Shown here: piece after piece, positions 6,224-14,942 of the stretch
How positions within the stretch are numbered: the first letter of the stretch is position 1
Layout of the letters: each line of letters begins with the position of its first letter
Assembly (NCBI GenBank): GCA_036559195.1
Contig: DATBTN010000066.1
Coordinates: 1 to 49,360, forward strand
Length of the DNA stretch: 49,360 nt
Direction of reading: 5' to 3'
DNA from: Candidatus Baltobacteraceae bacterium
GTDB lineage: Bacteria > Vulcanimicrobiota > Vulcanimicrobiia > Vulcanimicrobiales > Vulcanimicrobiaceae
Notes under the pieces: model-generated
What the model saw: the letters and a program-made list of their open reading frames with translations, nothing else
What the model was told of the DNA's origin: nothing
Databases searched by the model: none
Made by a program: the position numbers and the translations under genes

Positions 6224-8889
6224 ACAATTTCAAGCATGCGTCGAATGAGTTGCGTGCGCGATGCAATCCGCAGTTTCCCAAAGATATTCGTAAGGTGAAC
6301 TTCAACCGTTCTTTCGCTCAAGAACAGCGATTCGGCGACCTGACGATTCGTCAGACCGTCGCTTACTAGTCTAGCAACCTCGTTCTCGCGGCGGGTAAGC
6401 CCACCCCGCTCCGGGAATTTTGCCGCACCTAAAGCGACCGGGACCCGCTTCAACCCGAGTTTCGTCAGAAGGCTGACCTGATTTTCAGAGGCGATACCCG
6501 CCTCTTCAGCCGCGTATGAGGCGAAAAAACTAGCGCCTAAAGCCTCGAACTCTTGAGCCGCTACGCTAAGTAGTGATTTTGCATCTTGGCAACACAGGGA
6601 CTTGCTCGCGATACCACGAGCAAGGGTCCACTGTGCGAGCGCCCACCGCGAAAGGTCCTTAGTTGCCGGAGTTTCGGCGAGCACTTTAAGACTTTCCGGG
6701 GACTTCTGGCGAGCCGCCGCTAGTGCCATGCCCAGTGGAATAAAACCGACATCTGGTGGTCTTGGAGGAGCCATCGGTGCGCCAAGCGTGAGAGATTTAA
6801 GGTGCCCTTCCAGGTCTTTAGAGGCTCCGCGCACCACCGCCCACGGGACAAGCTGCATCGCACTCAGGCGGTAGTCGTCGCGAATCGCGGCAATGCTAAC
6901 TTTCTGAATATCAGCATCCCAGGGGGTTGAGACTCCCGTCATGGCACCAATAAGAGCCGGAATTGCAAGAAACGCGGCCGCTCGCGTAACGGGAATGTCA
7001 GGCCGGTAGGCAGCTTCAACGGTTGAAAGCGCAGTCTCCCAATCACCTCGGGCCACTGCATCCCAACCGAAGAGCACACGCGTAAAGTACTGATCCTGCC
7101 CATCAAATCGCACTTTAGCAGTCAGATCAGTCAAGCGCCTGTGAATTGCCACGCAGCCAAATTCCCGAAATTCGATGATCGTTCTATTGAATTCAATCAG
7201 TTCCATTTGGTGATTGAGCTTACTGTCGGCGCGAACAGAAGCGGCATCGAGCGCTCGTTGACTAGCGGCGTAATCACCCATTCCCGACGCCAAAAAGGCA
7301 GTTGCGATCAGGCGAGTGGTGGTCGTGTAATCATCTGTGCCTCCCAGCAAATCCATCTCTTCCGTTAACTTGACAAAGCCGTCTTGGTCAAGGGCTAATC
7401 CTGCAATGCCGACAGCCATGCTCAAGGCCGGAGCTCGCTCCTCACCTGCTAGTCTCGACGAATATCGCTCGTAAAGAACGAGACCCTGTTCCGACCGTTC
7501 AAGCGTCATTAATACCGCCATCTGCATGGCGACTAGACGCCCGATACCGACCGTGACATTCAGGGCTTCAGCCAGGCCAAGAGCGTCGCTCAGCACTATG
7601 GTCGCCTTCGCTTCCTGGTCAGTTACGATTAGAGCTTTACAATATTTAGCGAAAAAGCCGGTAAATTTCGCGCTCGACGGATTCTGTAGCGCCAGGGCAC
7701 GTTCTGAAGCATTGACGACCGCGGCCCAGGATCGTTTTGCTAGAGCAGCGTCGATAAGGTCGAGGTACGTGTCATACGCGAGATCGCTGTTTCCGCAAGC
7801 TAGTGAGTGCGCGATGATGCGCTCGAAATCGTCAGGTTCGGGCTGGGGAATGGATTGCAGCGCTGCGATGATCTTGGTGCGCAGCGGGAAATCAAACTCC
7901 ATGCCCGAGACGATCGCGTCCTCGATGAGCCGGTGCCGGAAGCGCAAATGGGGGCCGTCGGAAATGAGATACGATCGAACGGATCCCTCGAGCAGGTCCG
8001 CGATCTGTTGCGCCTGGGGGTAGAGCTTAAAGAGCAGTCTGAACTCGATCGGCTCGCCGATCAACGCGCAAAGCTGCAAAAACTCGCGTTCGGAAGCCGT
8101 CATCGCCAGTACGTGATTTGCAACCAGATCGCGCGTGCTTTGCTCGTTCCAATGGGTCGTGCCGTTGCGACGGACATCGTCGCAGATCGTCAAGAGATCG
8201 AGCGGATTCCCATGCCCTTGCTGCGCGATCGTATCGACGGCCACTTCGGGAATGTCGGGCAGTTTTGCGCGAACGAGTTCGCGCGCTTCTTCACGGCCGA
8301 ACGGTAGGAGATCGATCGAAATCGGGCTCGCCGGCAAAAGCTCGTTGTGAGCGCCGGGGCGCTCGGCGGTCAGCAGGGCGACCGTTCCGATTGAAATGCG
8401 CTCGGCGAGAGCACGGAGCACGGAGGCGCTCTGGTCGTCGATCCATTGGGCGTCGTCGCAAACGAGCAGGACCGAGTAATCAGCCGCGATGCCTTCAAAT
8501 AAGCGCGTGAATACGGATTCGTACCTATCGCGGTCCGGCGCGGCCGCTTGCGGCTCGATTCCGAGCAGCGCCGCGGAACTGGGATCCAAGGCCGCAATAG
8601 CCTCTTCCAAGCCGCTTACGTATCGCGCCGCATCGGCGCCGAGCCGCCGCAAAGCGCCGGCTACGATGCGATTGGCGGCGACCCGCGGCGTATTCTGCTG
8701 AATTTCGTGACAGGCGGTATAGACAACGAACCAGCCCGCATCGCGCGATTCGGCGGCAACGCGTTCGACGAAGAGCGATTTTCCGACGCCCGGCTCGCCG
8801 CTCACGCGCAACAAGACCGGCCCCGCCGCCGGGCCGGCTTTGACGAGTATCGAGCGCGCGACACTCAGTTCGCGCGTCCGGCCGATCAT
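6220..8889 (-). CDS. LuxR-family LAL-type regulator with AAA/STAND ATPase (paralogue 2)
   Basis: This 889-residue paralogue of the protein at 2470-5148 has the same opening (MIGR.RE), with Walker A GEPGVGKS again at residues 31-38. Walker B-like LLVCDDAQWIDDQSASVLRALAER is almost identical between the two. The C-terminus is a LuxR helix-turn-helix (LTRRENEVARLVSDGLTNRQVAESLFLSERTVEVHL). The 3' two thirds of the gene look visibly less GC-rich than the 5' third and the surroundings. It is divergent from the lipoprotein-YcaO operon across only 57 bases, the typical position for a regulator of that operon. Confidence 0.9.
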   Translation of the reverse strand: MIGRTRELSVARSILVKAGPAAGPVLLRVSGEPGVGKSLFVERVAAESRDAGWFVVYTACHEIQQNTPRVAANRIVAGALRRLGADAARYVSGLEEAIAALDPSSAALLGIEPQAAAPDRDRYESVFTRLFEGIAADYSVLLVCDDAQWIDDQSASVLRALAERISIGTVALLTAERPGAHNELLPASPISIDLLPFGREEARELVRAKLPDIPEVAVDTIAQQGHGNPLDLLTICDDVRRNGTTHWNEQSTRDLVANHVLAMTASEREFLQLCALIGEPIEFRLLFKLYPQAQQIADLLEGSVRSYLISDGPHLRFRHRLIEDAIVSGMEFDFPLRTKIIAALQSIPQPEPDDFERIIAHSLACGNSDLAYDTYLDLIDAALAKRSWAAVVNASERALALQNPSSAKFTGFFAKYCKALIVTDQEAKATIVLSDALGLAEALNVTVGIGRLVAMQMAVLMTLERSEQGLVLYERYSSRLAGEERAPALSMAVGIAGLALDQDGFVKLTEEMDLLGGTDDYTTTTRLIATAFLASGMGDYAASQRALDAASVRADSKLNHQMELIEFNRTIIEFREFGCVAIHRRLTDLTAKVRFDGQDQYFTRVLFGWDAVARGDWETALSTVEAAYRPDIPVTRAAAFLAIPALIGAMTGVSTPWDADIQKVSIAAIRDDYRLSAMQLVPWAVVRGASKDLEGHLKSLTLGAPMAPPRPPDVGFIPLGMALAAARQKSPESLKVLAETPATKDLSRWALAQWTLARGIASKSLCCQDAKSLLSVAAQEFEALGASFFASYAAEEAGIASENQVSLLTKLGLKRVPVALGAAKFPERGGLTRRENEVARLVSDGLTNRQVAESLFLSERTVEVHLTNIFGKLRIASRTQLIRRMLEIV

Positions 8890-8946
8890 GACCGAGTTTT
8901 CGGAATCGCTCAGGAACGTATCCTCATTGTATCGAAGGGGGCGCGC
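8890..8946. promoter_or_regulatory. Divergent intergenic region, LAL2 / lipoprotein-YcaO operon
   Basis: Only 57 bases separate the start of the second LAL regulator on the minus strand from the start of the solute-binding lipoprotein on the plus strand. Both promoters, or one bidirectional control region, must lie here or run into the coding sequences. The plus-strand gene has a purine-rich ribosome site, AAGGGGG, about 6 bases before its ATG. I see no clear palindrome. Confidence 0.4.
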
Positions 8947-10392
8947 ATGGATCGTCGCGCATTTCTTGTCGGGACTTCATTGCTATTTGCGTCGGGTTGC
9001 GCGCAAAACAAGACCCCCGATCGACTTAGACTCTCGACCGTTGCATTGAGTACCGCTCTCGATCCATATACCAACATGTCCCTCGATACCGCCGAACTGA
9101 GCTGGCTCTTCGCCGATGGCCTCATCGGCGCCGATCCAAAGGATCTCGCCCGGGGGTCGCTCAGCGCGATCGCTCCGTCGGCGGATCTTCGCTCATCCAC
9201 CCCGGCGCACCGCTCTTTTAGGTATCGGCTACGCCCGGGCATTCGTTGGCACGACGGAAAACCGTTCGTCGCCGAGGACGTCGTGGCGTGCCTGACCCGT
9301 CTCAAGGGCGGCATTGTCGGCAAACTCCGGCCTTACCGCCTCGTGGAACGCATCGAGGTGATCGGGCCGCACGAATTCGTCGTCCATCTCATCGAGGCCG
9401 ACCCGGCATTCCCGCTGGCCTTTTTTGGACCCCTTGGATCCCCCGGGGTGCCGCTCATTCGCCCCGGCGCGCTGCCCATCGGCACCGGCCCATTCCGGCT
9501 CGAAAGCCACCGCCCCGACGGCACGAGTTACGTCGCGTGGAGCGGCTCCCCGCGTGGCGACGCAGCCAGCCGGCGACTTTCGCTGCAATATCTGGCGAGC
9601 GCACAGACGCAAGACGTTATGTTACAAACGCGAGAGATCGATATCGCGCTCGGCGCCGACAATATTTTCGTACGCGATCACCACATGCACTACATCAAGC
9701 AAAACGCCGGAATCGGCTACGCGCTGCTCAACGTCAGTGGCACCCTCGCGAATCCGAACCTGCGCGAAGGCATCGCGCGGGCGGTCGATCGCAACGAGCT
9801 GGTGGTGAAGGCCTACCGCAACTGGGCGGACCCTCTGACATCGATCCTTCCCGAGCGCGCCCCCGGCGGCGACGTGCACTCTCCACTGCACTTCGATCTA
9901 GCGGCGGCCAAACGGAGCTTCGCTGCGAGTCCGAACGTCAAGCTCACGATTGTTACAACCGCAGGTAACCCGGAACGCATCGCGTTGCTCCTGCAAGAGC
10001 AACTTCGACGCGCCGGCGCGCAGACCGAGCTTCGCCGCTACAGCGATCTCGAATATGCCGCGCCGAATGGACCGCTGCAAACCGGCAGATTCGATATCGC
10101 GTTGTGGGGCGACGTCTACGCGCTGGACCCCGATCTGCTGGCCATTTGGGGATGCGACGCACGGCCGCCGCGCGGCAACAATTTCTCGCGTCTGTGCGAT
10201 CCGCGCTTCGACGCCGACGTTCGCGCTGGGCGATCGGAGTCCGCGCTGCACGCTTTCTGGCGCGATGTTGCCGTCGTGCCATTGGCCGGTTTCGCGCGCT
10301 GCACGGCCGCAACGACACGAGTCCGCGGTCTCACCTCGCCCAACGACCTCGCGCCCTCGGTATATAACTGCACGCAGTGGTCGCTCACCTAA
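8947..10392 (+). CDS. Family 5 extracellular solute-binding lipoprotein
   Basis: I chose ATG 8947 over longer readings because it gives a lipoprotein signal: MDRRAFLVGTSLLFASGC, with a lipobox (FASGC) at residue 18. The 481-residue protein then has the SBP_bac_5 signature RLRPGIRWHDGKPFVAEDVV and the hinge block NPNLREGIARAVDRNELV. Its length is typical for peptide or nickel binding proteins. No permease or ATPase gene follows. Instead a YcaO enzyme gene begins inside its last codons (16-base overlap), so this binding protein is probably made together with YcaO. I infer that it senses or captures a peptide-like ligand at the cell surface. Confidence 0.88.
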   Translation: MDRRAFLVGTSLLFASGCAQNKTPDRLRLSTVALSTALDPYTNMSLDTAELSWLFADGLIGADPKDLARGSLSAIAPSADLRSSTPAHRSFRYRLRPGIRWHDGKPFVAEDVVACLTRLKGGIVGKLRPYRLVERIEVIGPHEFVVHLIEADPAFPLAFFGPLGSPGVPLIRPGALPIGTGPFRLESHRPDGTSYVAWSGSPRGDAASRRLSLQYLASAQTQDVMLQTREIDIALGADNIFVRDHHMHYIKQNAGIGYALLNVSGTLANPNLREGIARAVDRNELVVKAYRNWADPLTSILPERAPGGDVHSPLHFDLAAAKRSFAASPNVKLTIVTTAGNPERIALLLQEQLRRAGAQTELRRYSDLEYAAPNGPLQTGRFDIALWGDVYALDPDLLAIWGCDARPPRGNNFSRLCDPRFDADVRAGRSESALHAFWRDVAVVPLAGFARCTAATTRVRGLTSPNDLAPSVYNCTQWSLT

Positions 10393-11648
10393 AAAAACTC
10401 GCCGGTTCGCACGATCGGTCCGTGCCGGTCCACGAAACTCTGGCGATTGCCCGATCGCTGCGCGAGCGATACGGAATCACGCGCATCGCCGATACGACAC
10501 GCCTGGATCGCATCGGAATTCCCACGATCAGCGTCGTCGTACCAAACTCGGTCGATAAAATCGGCGTGTACAACGGCAAGGGGCTCACGCGCGAACACGC
10601 GATCGCGAGCGGCCTCATGGAGGCACTCGAACGTCAAATCTGCGCGCGCTGCGAAGTCCCTCGCTTCGATGCGCCGGTCGCGCAGATCGACGCGCTCCTC
10701 GATCTGCGCGCGCTCGGCTGGCTCGGCGAACTCGAAGGGTCGGTAGAGTGCGTGGCCGGTACGAACCTGCTCACCGGCGAGCCGGTCGCCGTACCGATCG
10801 GCGTCGCCCAGTGCCCGCGACTCACGCCGCGGCGCTTCGAGCGAACGTCAACAAATGGGCTAGCTTCGGGAAACAACCCGACCGAGGCAATCTATCATGC
10901 GCTTTTCGAACTCGTGGAACGCCATCTGCTCTCAACCGTCCACGTGCGCTCGCACATTCTCCCGCGGGCGTTACGCTCGCTAGCGGGTTTGCCGACAGAA
11001 GCTCACGATGACGTGGTCGCGAGCGAAGTGATCGATGCGGCGGAGCACCCGATTCTCGGCGATTTGATCGCTCGCATAAAGGCGGCCGGCCTCGAATTTC
11101 GCCTGCTCGCCTATGCGCCGCCCGGATGGCCGACGGCGATGCTCGCGTGCATTACGGAACGCGCGGGCCGCGAACTCTTCTATCACATCGGAATGGGCTG
11201 TTCGCTCTCGCCGGGACATGCCGCCATTCGCGCGGTCACCGAAGCCGCACAATCGCGCGCAGCCGATATCCAAGGTGCGCGCGAGGATCTCGAACGCGCC
11301 GACGGCGCCGCACCCAACGATGTTAAACACGGCCGGCGCCCTGCAGGTTTTCCGACCGACGGACGCTGGTATTTTGACGGTCCCGCCAAGCGCATCGGCC
11401 TCGCGGATTTGCCGGACACGTCGTGCGCCGATCTCGGCGACGAAGTCGAACTCGTACTCGAAACGCTGCGTGCCTACGGCGAAACGTGCGTTGCCTACGT
11501 AGACCTAACGCCGCCGGGCGTGCCCATTTCGGTCGCTCGCGTCGTGGCACCGCATCTCGAGCGAACGCTCGTCGACGGGTCGATCTCGAGCCGCCTGCGA
11601 CGGGTTATGCGGCCTCTTGGCGCGTTCCGGTTAGCATCGTGTAGTTGA
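10377..11648 (+). CDS. YcaO-domain protein (ATP-dependent peptide-backbone modifying family)
   Basis: This 423-residue YcaO protein starts at a GTG overlapping the lipoprotein gene. The YcaO ATP-binding motifs are intact: SGLMEALER (SxxxExxER), then NGLASGN followed by EAIYHALFELVER, and the late block TEAAQSRAADIQGAREDL. YcaO enzymes activate backbone amides with ATP to make azolines, thioamides or amidines in RiPPs, or act on ribosomal proteins and methyl-CoM reductase. The C-terminus (MRPLGAFRLASCS) lacks the PxPxP tail of azoline-forming cyclodehydratases, and no E1-like/ThiF partner or TfuA gene is visible. A non-azoline or partner-independent reaction is therefore more likely. The last 44 bases overlap the convergent methyltransferase. 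Confidence 0.9.
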   Translation: MVAHLKKLAGSHDRSVPVHETLAIARSLRERYGITRIADTTRLDRIGIPTISVVVPNSVDKIGVYNGKGLTREHAIASGLMEALERQICARCEVPRFDAPVAQIDALLDLRALGWLGELEGSVECVAGTNLLTGEPVAVPIGVAQCPRLTPRRFERTSTNGLASGNNPTEAIYHALFELVERHLLSTVHVRSHILPRALRSLAGLPTEAHDDVVASEVIDAAEHPILGDLIARIKAAGLEFRLLAYAPPGWPTAMLACITERAGRELFYHIGMGCSLSPGHAAIRAVTEAAQSRAADIQGAREDLERADGAAPNDVKHGRRPAGFPTDGRWYFDGPAKRIGLADLPDTSCADLGDEVELVLETLRAYGETCVAYVDLTPPGVPISVARVVAPHLERTLVDGSISSRLRRVMRPLGAFRLASCS

Positions 11649-12336
11649 ACGTGCCGCCTTCGATTGCGTGCAGCACGTAGGCCGCCTTTACGCACATCTG
11701 GCTCTTGATCGCGTCGTCCCAAGCACCCAGCAGAAACGCCGAATACATCGTCGAGGCGAACTCTTTGACTTGCAGCGAAAGATCGCAGACCTGCTCTACA
11801 TCGGCGTGGCGTTGCAGGAGATCGATCGAGCGCAGGATCTTCTCTTCGTGAGCGCCGTCGAGCGAGATCAGCGTCACGACAAAACGGCCCCCCGGCTCGA
11901 GGTGCCGCCCGATCGCCGCGGCTACTTCCGCGGAGAGGGCACCGCCCGACGGCGGCTCCAGCGCAAAGACGCGATCGAAGGACTCGTTGATTCCAAGCGA
12001 ATCGAGTTGCGCGTAGACGAACTCGCTCTGTGGTGCATTCCGGCGCGCGGCTGCGACTGCCTCGGGTACGGTATCGACCCCAACGTACCGGGTATCGACC
12101 TTGTACCATCGCAGCCAGCGCGCCAAGAACCCACGCCCACACCCGATATCGAGCACCCGCGCTCGTGACGACAGGTCGGCCGCACGCACGATCTCTGCCA
12201 ACACTCGATCGTCGAGTAGACAGAGTCGCCCAATCCCCGATTGCGACCCGCTATGACGTGCGTAGAGATCCAAAGTGCCGTCATCGACGTAGCGGTGGAA
12301 CTCTCGGTTGCGCGTCCATTGACCCAGATCGAGCAT
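11605..12336 (-). CDS. SAM-dependent class I methyltransferase (paralogue 2)
   Basis: This 243-residue methyltransferase has motif I VLDIGCGRGFLARWL, a VGVDTVPEAV acidic loop and LEPGGRFVVTLISLDG. It shares the SGIGRL..LDD block before motif I and the terminal AIEGGTFNYTMLTGT with the methyltransferase at 5145-5879, so the two are paralogues. It is convergent with the YcaO gene and their 3' ends overlap by 44 bases. Being within a few genes of YcaO, it is a candidate tailoring enzyme for the same pathway, but no substrate can be read from the sequence. Confidence 0.87.
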   Translation of the reverse strand: MLDLGQWTRNREFHRYVDDGTLDLYARHSGSQSGIGRLCLLDDRVLAEIVRAADLSSRARVLDIGCGRGFLARWLRWYKVDTRYVGVDTVPEAVAAARRNAPQSEFVYAQLDSLGINESFDRVFALEPPSGGALSAEVAAAIGRHLEPGGRFVVTLISLDGAHEEKILRSIDLLQRHADVEQVCDLSLQVKEFASTMYSAFLLGAWDDAIKSQMCVKAAYVLHAIEGGTFNYTMLTGTRQEAA

Positions 12337-12475
12337 GCGGTTACCTCACCCTAACGGCCCGGGATTGTCCCGCCGCCGTCCATGGTTCTATCCTAGCCGC
12401 CCGGAGCGGCGGCCACATCGGGGATACCACGTAGTTTTTACAGGATGCCGCGACCTTCGGGCGTGATAGAGCAGC

Positions 12476-14299
12476 GTGCAAGAGACGGTTGGCCTCGACG
12501 ATGCCCTGAAGCACTACTTTGGGTTTGAAAGCTTCCGGCCGCTGCAGCGGGAGATCGCGGAGGCGACCCTGCACGGGGCCGACGTGCTGGCGCTGCTGCC
12601 CACCGGCGGCGGCAAGTCGCTCTGCTACCAGCTCCCGGCCCTGCTCGGCGAAGGCCTCACCCTGGTCGTCTCGCCGCTGATCGCCCTGATGAAAGATCAG
12701 GTCGATGCCCTGGCGGCCAACGGCATAGCCGCAACCTTCCTCAATAGCTCGATCGACTGGCAGGCGGCGACCCAGCGGCTCGACGCGCTGGACCGAGGCG
12801 AGTACAAACTGCTCTACGTGGCGCCCGAGCGGCTGGTGCTCGAGAGCTTCCTGGGCCGGCTCGATCGCTGGAAGCTCGAACGCATCGCGGTCGACGAGGC
12901 GCACTGCGTGAGCGAGTGGGGACACGATTTCCGGCCCGAGTACCGGCGCATCGCGCTGTTGCGCGAGCGGTATCCCGACGTTCCCGTGCTCGCCCTCACC
13001 GCAACGGCGACCGACCGCGTGGGCGACGACATCGTGCGCTATCTCAAACTGCGCTCGCCGCAGCGTTTCGTTGCGAGCTTCAATCGACCGAACTTGCGCT
13101 ACAGCGTCTTTCAGAAACGCGACGCGTTCAAACAGCTGCTGGGTTGGGCGAGCGACCGCGCCGCCGAGAGCGGCATCGTCTACGTGCAGAGCCGCGCGAA
13201 CGCCGAAGAGCTGGCCGCGCGTCTCGCGGCCGCCGGCATCAGCGCGCGTCCCTATCATGCCGCGCTCAGTGCGAAAGAGCGCTCGCGCAATCAAGAGCTG
13301 TTCATTCGCGACGAGATCCGCGTGATCTGCGCGACGATCGCGTTCGGTATGGGCATCGATAAGCCGAACGTGCGGTACGTCGTGCACTACGACGTTCCCA
13401 AGAATCTTGAAGGCTACTATCAAGAGACCGGCCGCGCCGGGCGCGACGGTTTGCCGAGCGAGTGCGCGCTCTTCTTCACCGGCGGCGATGCCGCCAAGCA
13501 GCGCCATTTCAATCGTCAGATCGAGAACGAGCGCGAACGCGAGCAGGCCGAGGTGCGTTTGCGCCAGATGCTCGAGTTCGCCGCGACCACGCGCTGCCGG
13601 CGCGCGCACCTGCTGCGCTACTTCGGCGAACGCGTGCAGTTCGAAAGCTGTGGCAACTGCGATAACTGCTTAGAGCCGCCCGAGCGCACCGACGTTACGA
13701 TCCCGGCGCAGAAACTGCTCTCGTGCATGTACCGAATTCGCGAGGCGAGCGGCTTCTCGACCGGCGCGCACCACATCGTCGACGTGCTGCTCGGCAATCG
13801 CACCGAGAAAGTCGAGTCCTTCGGCCACGACCGGCTCTCCACGTTCGGCGTCGGCAGCGATCAGAGCAAGGACACGTGGCTGGCGGTCGTCTCCGAACTG
13901 CTGCGCCTCGGACATATCGAGCAAGAGCCCGCGCACAAAACGCTCGTGCTCACGACCGACGGGTTACAGGCGCTCAAAGAGCGCCGCAGCTTCGAACTCG
14001 CACAATCGAAGATCGTGCGTTCGACAACGGGCCGGCGCAAGAGCAAAGGCGGCGCCGTCGCGAAACTTTCCTACGAAGAAGGGCTGTTCGAAGCGCTGCG
14101 CCGGCTGCGCAAAGAACTCGCCGACGAGCGCGGCGTTCCGCCCTACGTCGTTTTCTCCGACGCCACCCTGCGCGAGATGGCCGCGCACAAACCACAAACC
14201 GAGACCGCCTTCCGCGCCATCAGCGGCGTCGGCGACGTAAAACTCGAACAATACGCCCGCCCATTCATAACCGCCATCGAAGAATACGAAAGCCCCTAA
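12476..14299 (+). CDS. recQ: ATP-dependent DNA helicase RecQ
   Basis: This 607-residue RecQ helicase has the RecQ zero motif (FGFESFRPLQREI), Walker A LLPTGGGKSLCYQ, the DEAH box (VDEAHCVSEWGHDFRPEY), motif III LTATAT and motif VI QETGRAGRDG. The RecQ zinc cysteines CGNCDNC follow, then a winged helix and a C-terminal HRDC domain (about residues 525-605). The GTG start gives a normal RecQ N-terminus. It unwinds DNA 3'-5' in recombinational repair. It stands alone between the YcaO region and the pilus operon, and a repeat cluster follows its stop. Confidence 0.96.
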   Translation: MQETVGLDDALKHYFGFESFRPLQREIAEATLHGADVLALLPTGGGKSLCYQLPALLGEGLTLVVSPLIALMKDQVDALAANGIAATFLNSSIDWQAATQRLDALDRGEYKLLYVAPERLVLESFLGRLDRWKLERIAVDEAHCVSEWGHDFRPEYRRIALLRERYPDVPVLALTATATDRVGDDIVRYLKLRSPQRFVASFNRPNLRYSVFQKRDAFKQLLGWASDRAAESGIVYVQSRANAEELAARLAAAGISARPYHAALSAKERSRNQELFIRDEIRVICATIAFGMGIDKPNVRYVVHYDVPKNLEGYYQETGRAGRDGLPSECALFFTGGDAAKQRHFNRQIENEREREQAEVRLRQMLEFAATTRCRRAHLLRYFGERVQFESCGNCDNCLEPPERTDVTIPAQKLLSCMYRIREASGFSTGAHHIVDVLLGNRTEKVESFGHDRLSTFGVGSDQSKDTWLAVVSELLRLGHIEQEPAHKTLVLTTDGLQALKERRSFELAQSKIVRSTTGRRKSKGGAVAKLSYEEGLFEALRRLRKELADERGVPPYVVFSDATLREMAAHKPQTETAFRAISGVGDVKLEQYARPFITAIEEYESP

Positions 14300-14316
14300 C
14301 CAGCCTCACCACCACG

Positions 14317-14424
14317 CTTGTCATGGTGTGCTTGTCGAACCACGGTGCGCGTCCTTCGACAGGCTCAGGATGACAAGTGGGGGCTATTGTGTTTGTCATG
14401 GTGAGCTTGTCGAACCATGCGCGC
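14317..14424. repeat. Dispersed CTTCGACAAGCTCAGGATGACA-type repeat cluster, copy 1
   Basis: Three imperfect units are arranged around the recQ 3' end: CTTGTCATGGTGTGCTTGTC, then CCTTCGACAGGCTCAGGATG on the opposite strand, then TTTGTCATGGTGAGCTTGTC. Opposed units can form a hairpin. The same family occurs at 19238-19436 and 28126-28275. It lies between the convergent recQ and csuE-like genes, so a role at transcript ends is plausible. Confidence 0.8.
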
Positions 14425-14438
14425 GCGGGGGCTTTTGG

Positions 14439-14942
14439 CTAGTCTTCGGTGTCGATGCTTACTTGGAGTTTGTCGGTGTAGTTGCCGACGCCGACGTTTT
14501 GCAGCGGTGCGATGACTCCGTAGAGCGTGATCGACCCGTGAGCGCCGTCCTCGCGGTCAAAAGACTCGCGCTCCGCCCCGGCGCCCAGCTTCATGCCCTG
14601 CGGTCCTACGGGTGCCTGGCATGTGGGATCTAAGCAGATTTGATAGTAGAGACGATCGCCGCTCGCGTCGACCATGTATCGCTGTGTCGCAGCGCTCCCA
14701 TTGGAAAGAAACCGCACGACGCGTTCCGGTTCGCGCTCCGAACCGCCCGTGCAGCTATACTCGAGCGTTACCGGAGTCACCGTCGCCGTGTGGCGGAACG
14801 TATTGTACGCGCCGATTTGCAACGGCGAGACCGAGACGATACACGTCGGAATCGAGAATGCGGCCTCGGCTGGACGCGCCAGCACGATGTTCCAACCGAG
14901 CGTCGCGACGAGCGCAATTGCTACGGCGTAAGCTTTGTGCAT
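14439..14942 (-). CDS. Spore coat U (SCPU) domain protein, CsuE-like pilus tip candidate
   Basis: This 167-residue secreted protein starts at ATG 14942 with the signal peptide MHKAYAVAIALVATLG...ARPAEA. The SCPU fold is shown by 'CIVSVSPLQIGAYNTF' near the N-terminus, the central EYSCTGG, RRYM-like 'QRYMVDASGDRLYYQI', and the closing 'GVIAPLQNVGVGNYTDKLQVSI'. It is the last gene of the chaperone-usher operon, the position held by the tip adhesin CsuE in csu clusters, but it is shorter than classical CsuE with its two domains. Its start overlaps the usher gene by 22 bases. Confidence 0.85.
   Translation of the reverse strand: MHKAYAVAIALVATLGWNIVLARPAEAAFSIPTCIVSVSPLQIGAYNTFRHTATVTPVTLEYSCTGGSEREPERVVRFLSNGSAATQRYMVDASGDRLYYQICLDPTCQAPVGPQGMKLGAGAERESFDREDGAHGSITLYGVIAPLQNVGVGNYTDKLQVSIDTED

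Noticed and set aside
12341-13609. Long open frame (422 codons) on the minus strand
   Set aside because: It is the antisense shadow of recQ in high-GC DNA; the composition is Arg/Glu/Ala-rich without domain motifs, while recQ on the other strand has every expected motif.
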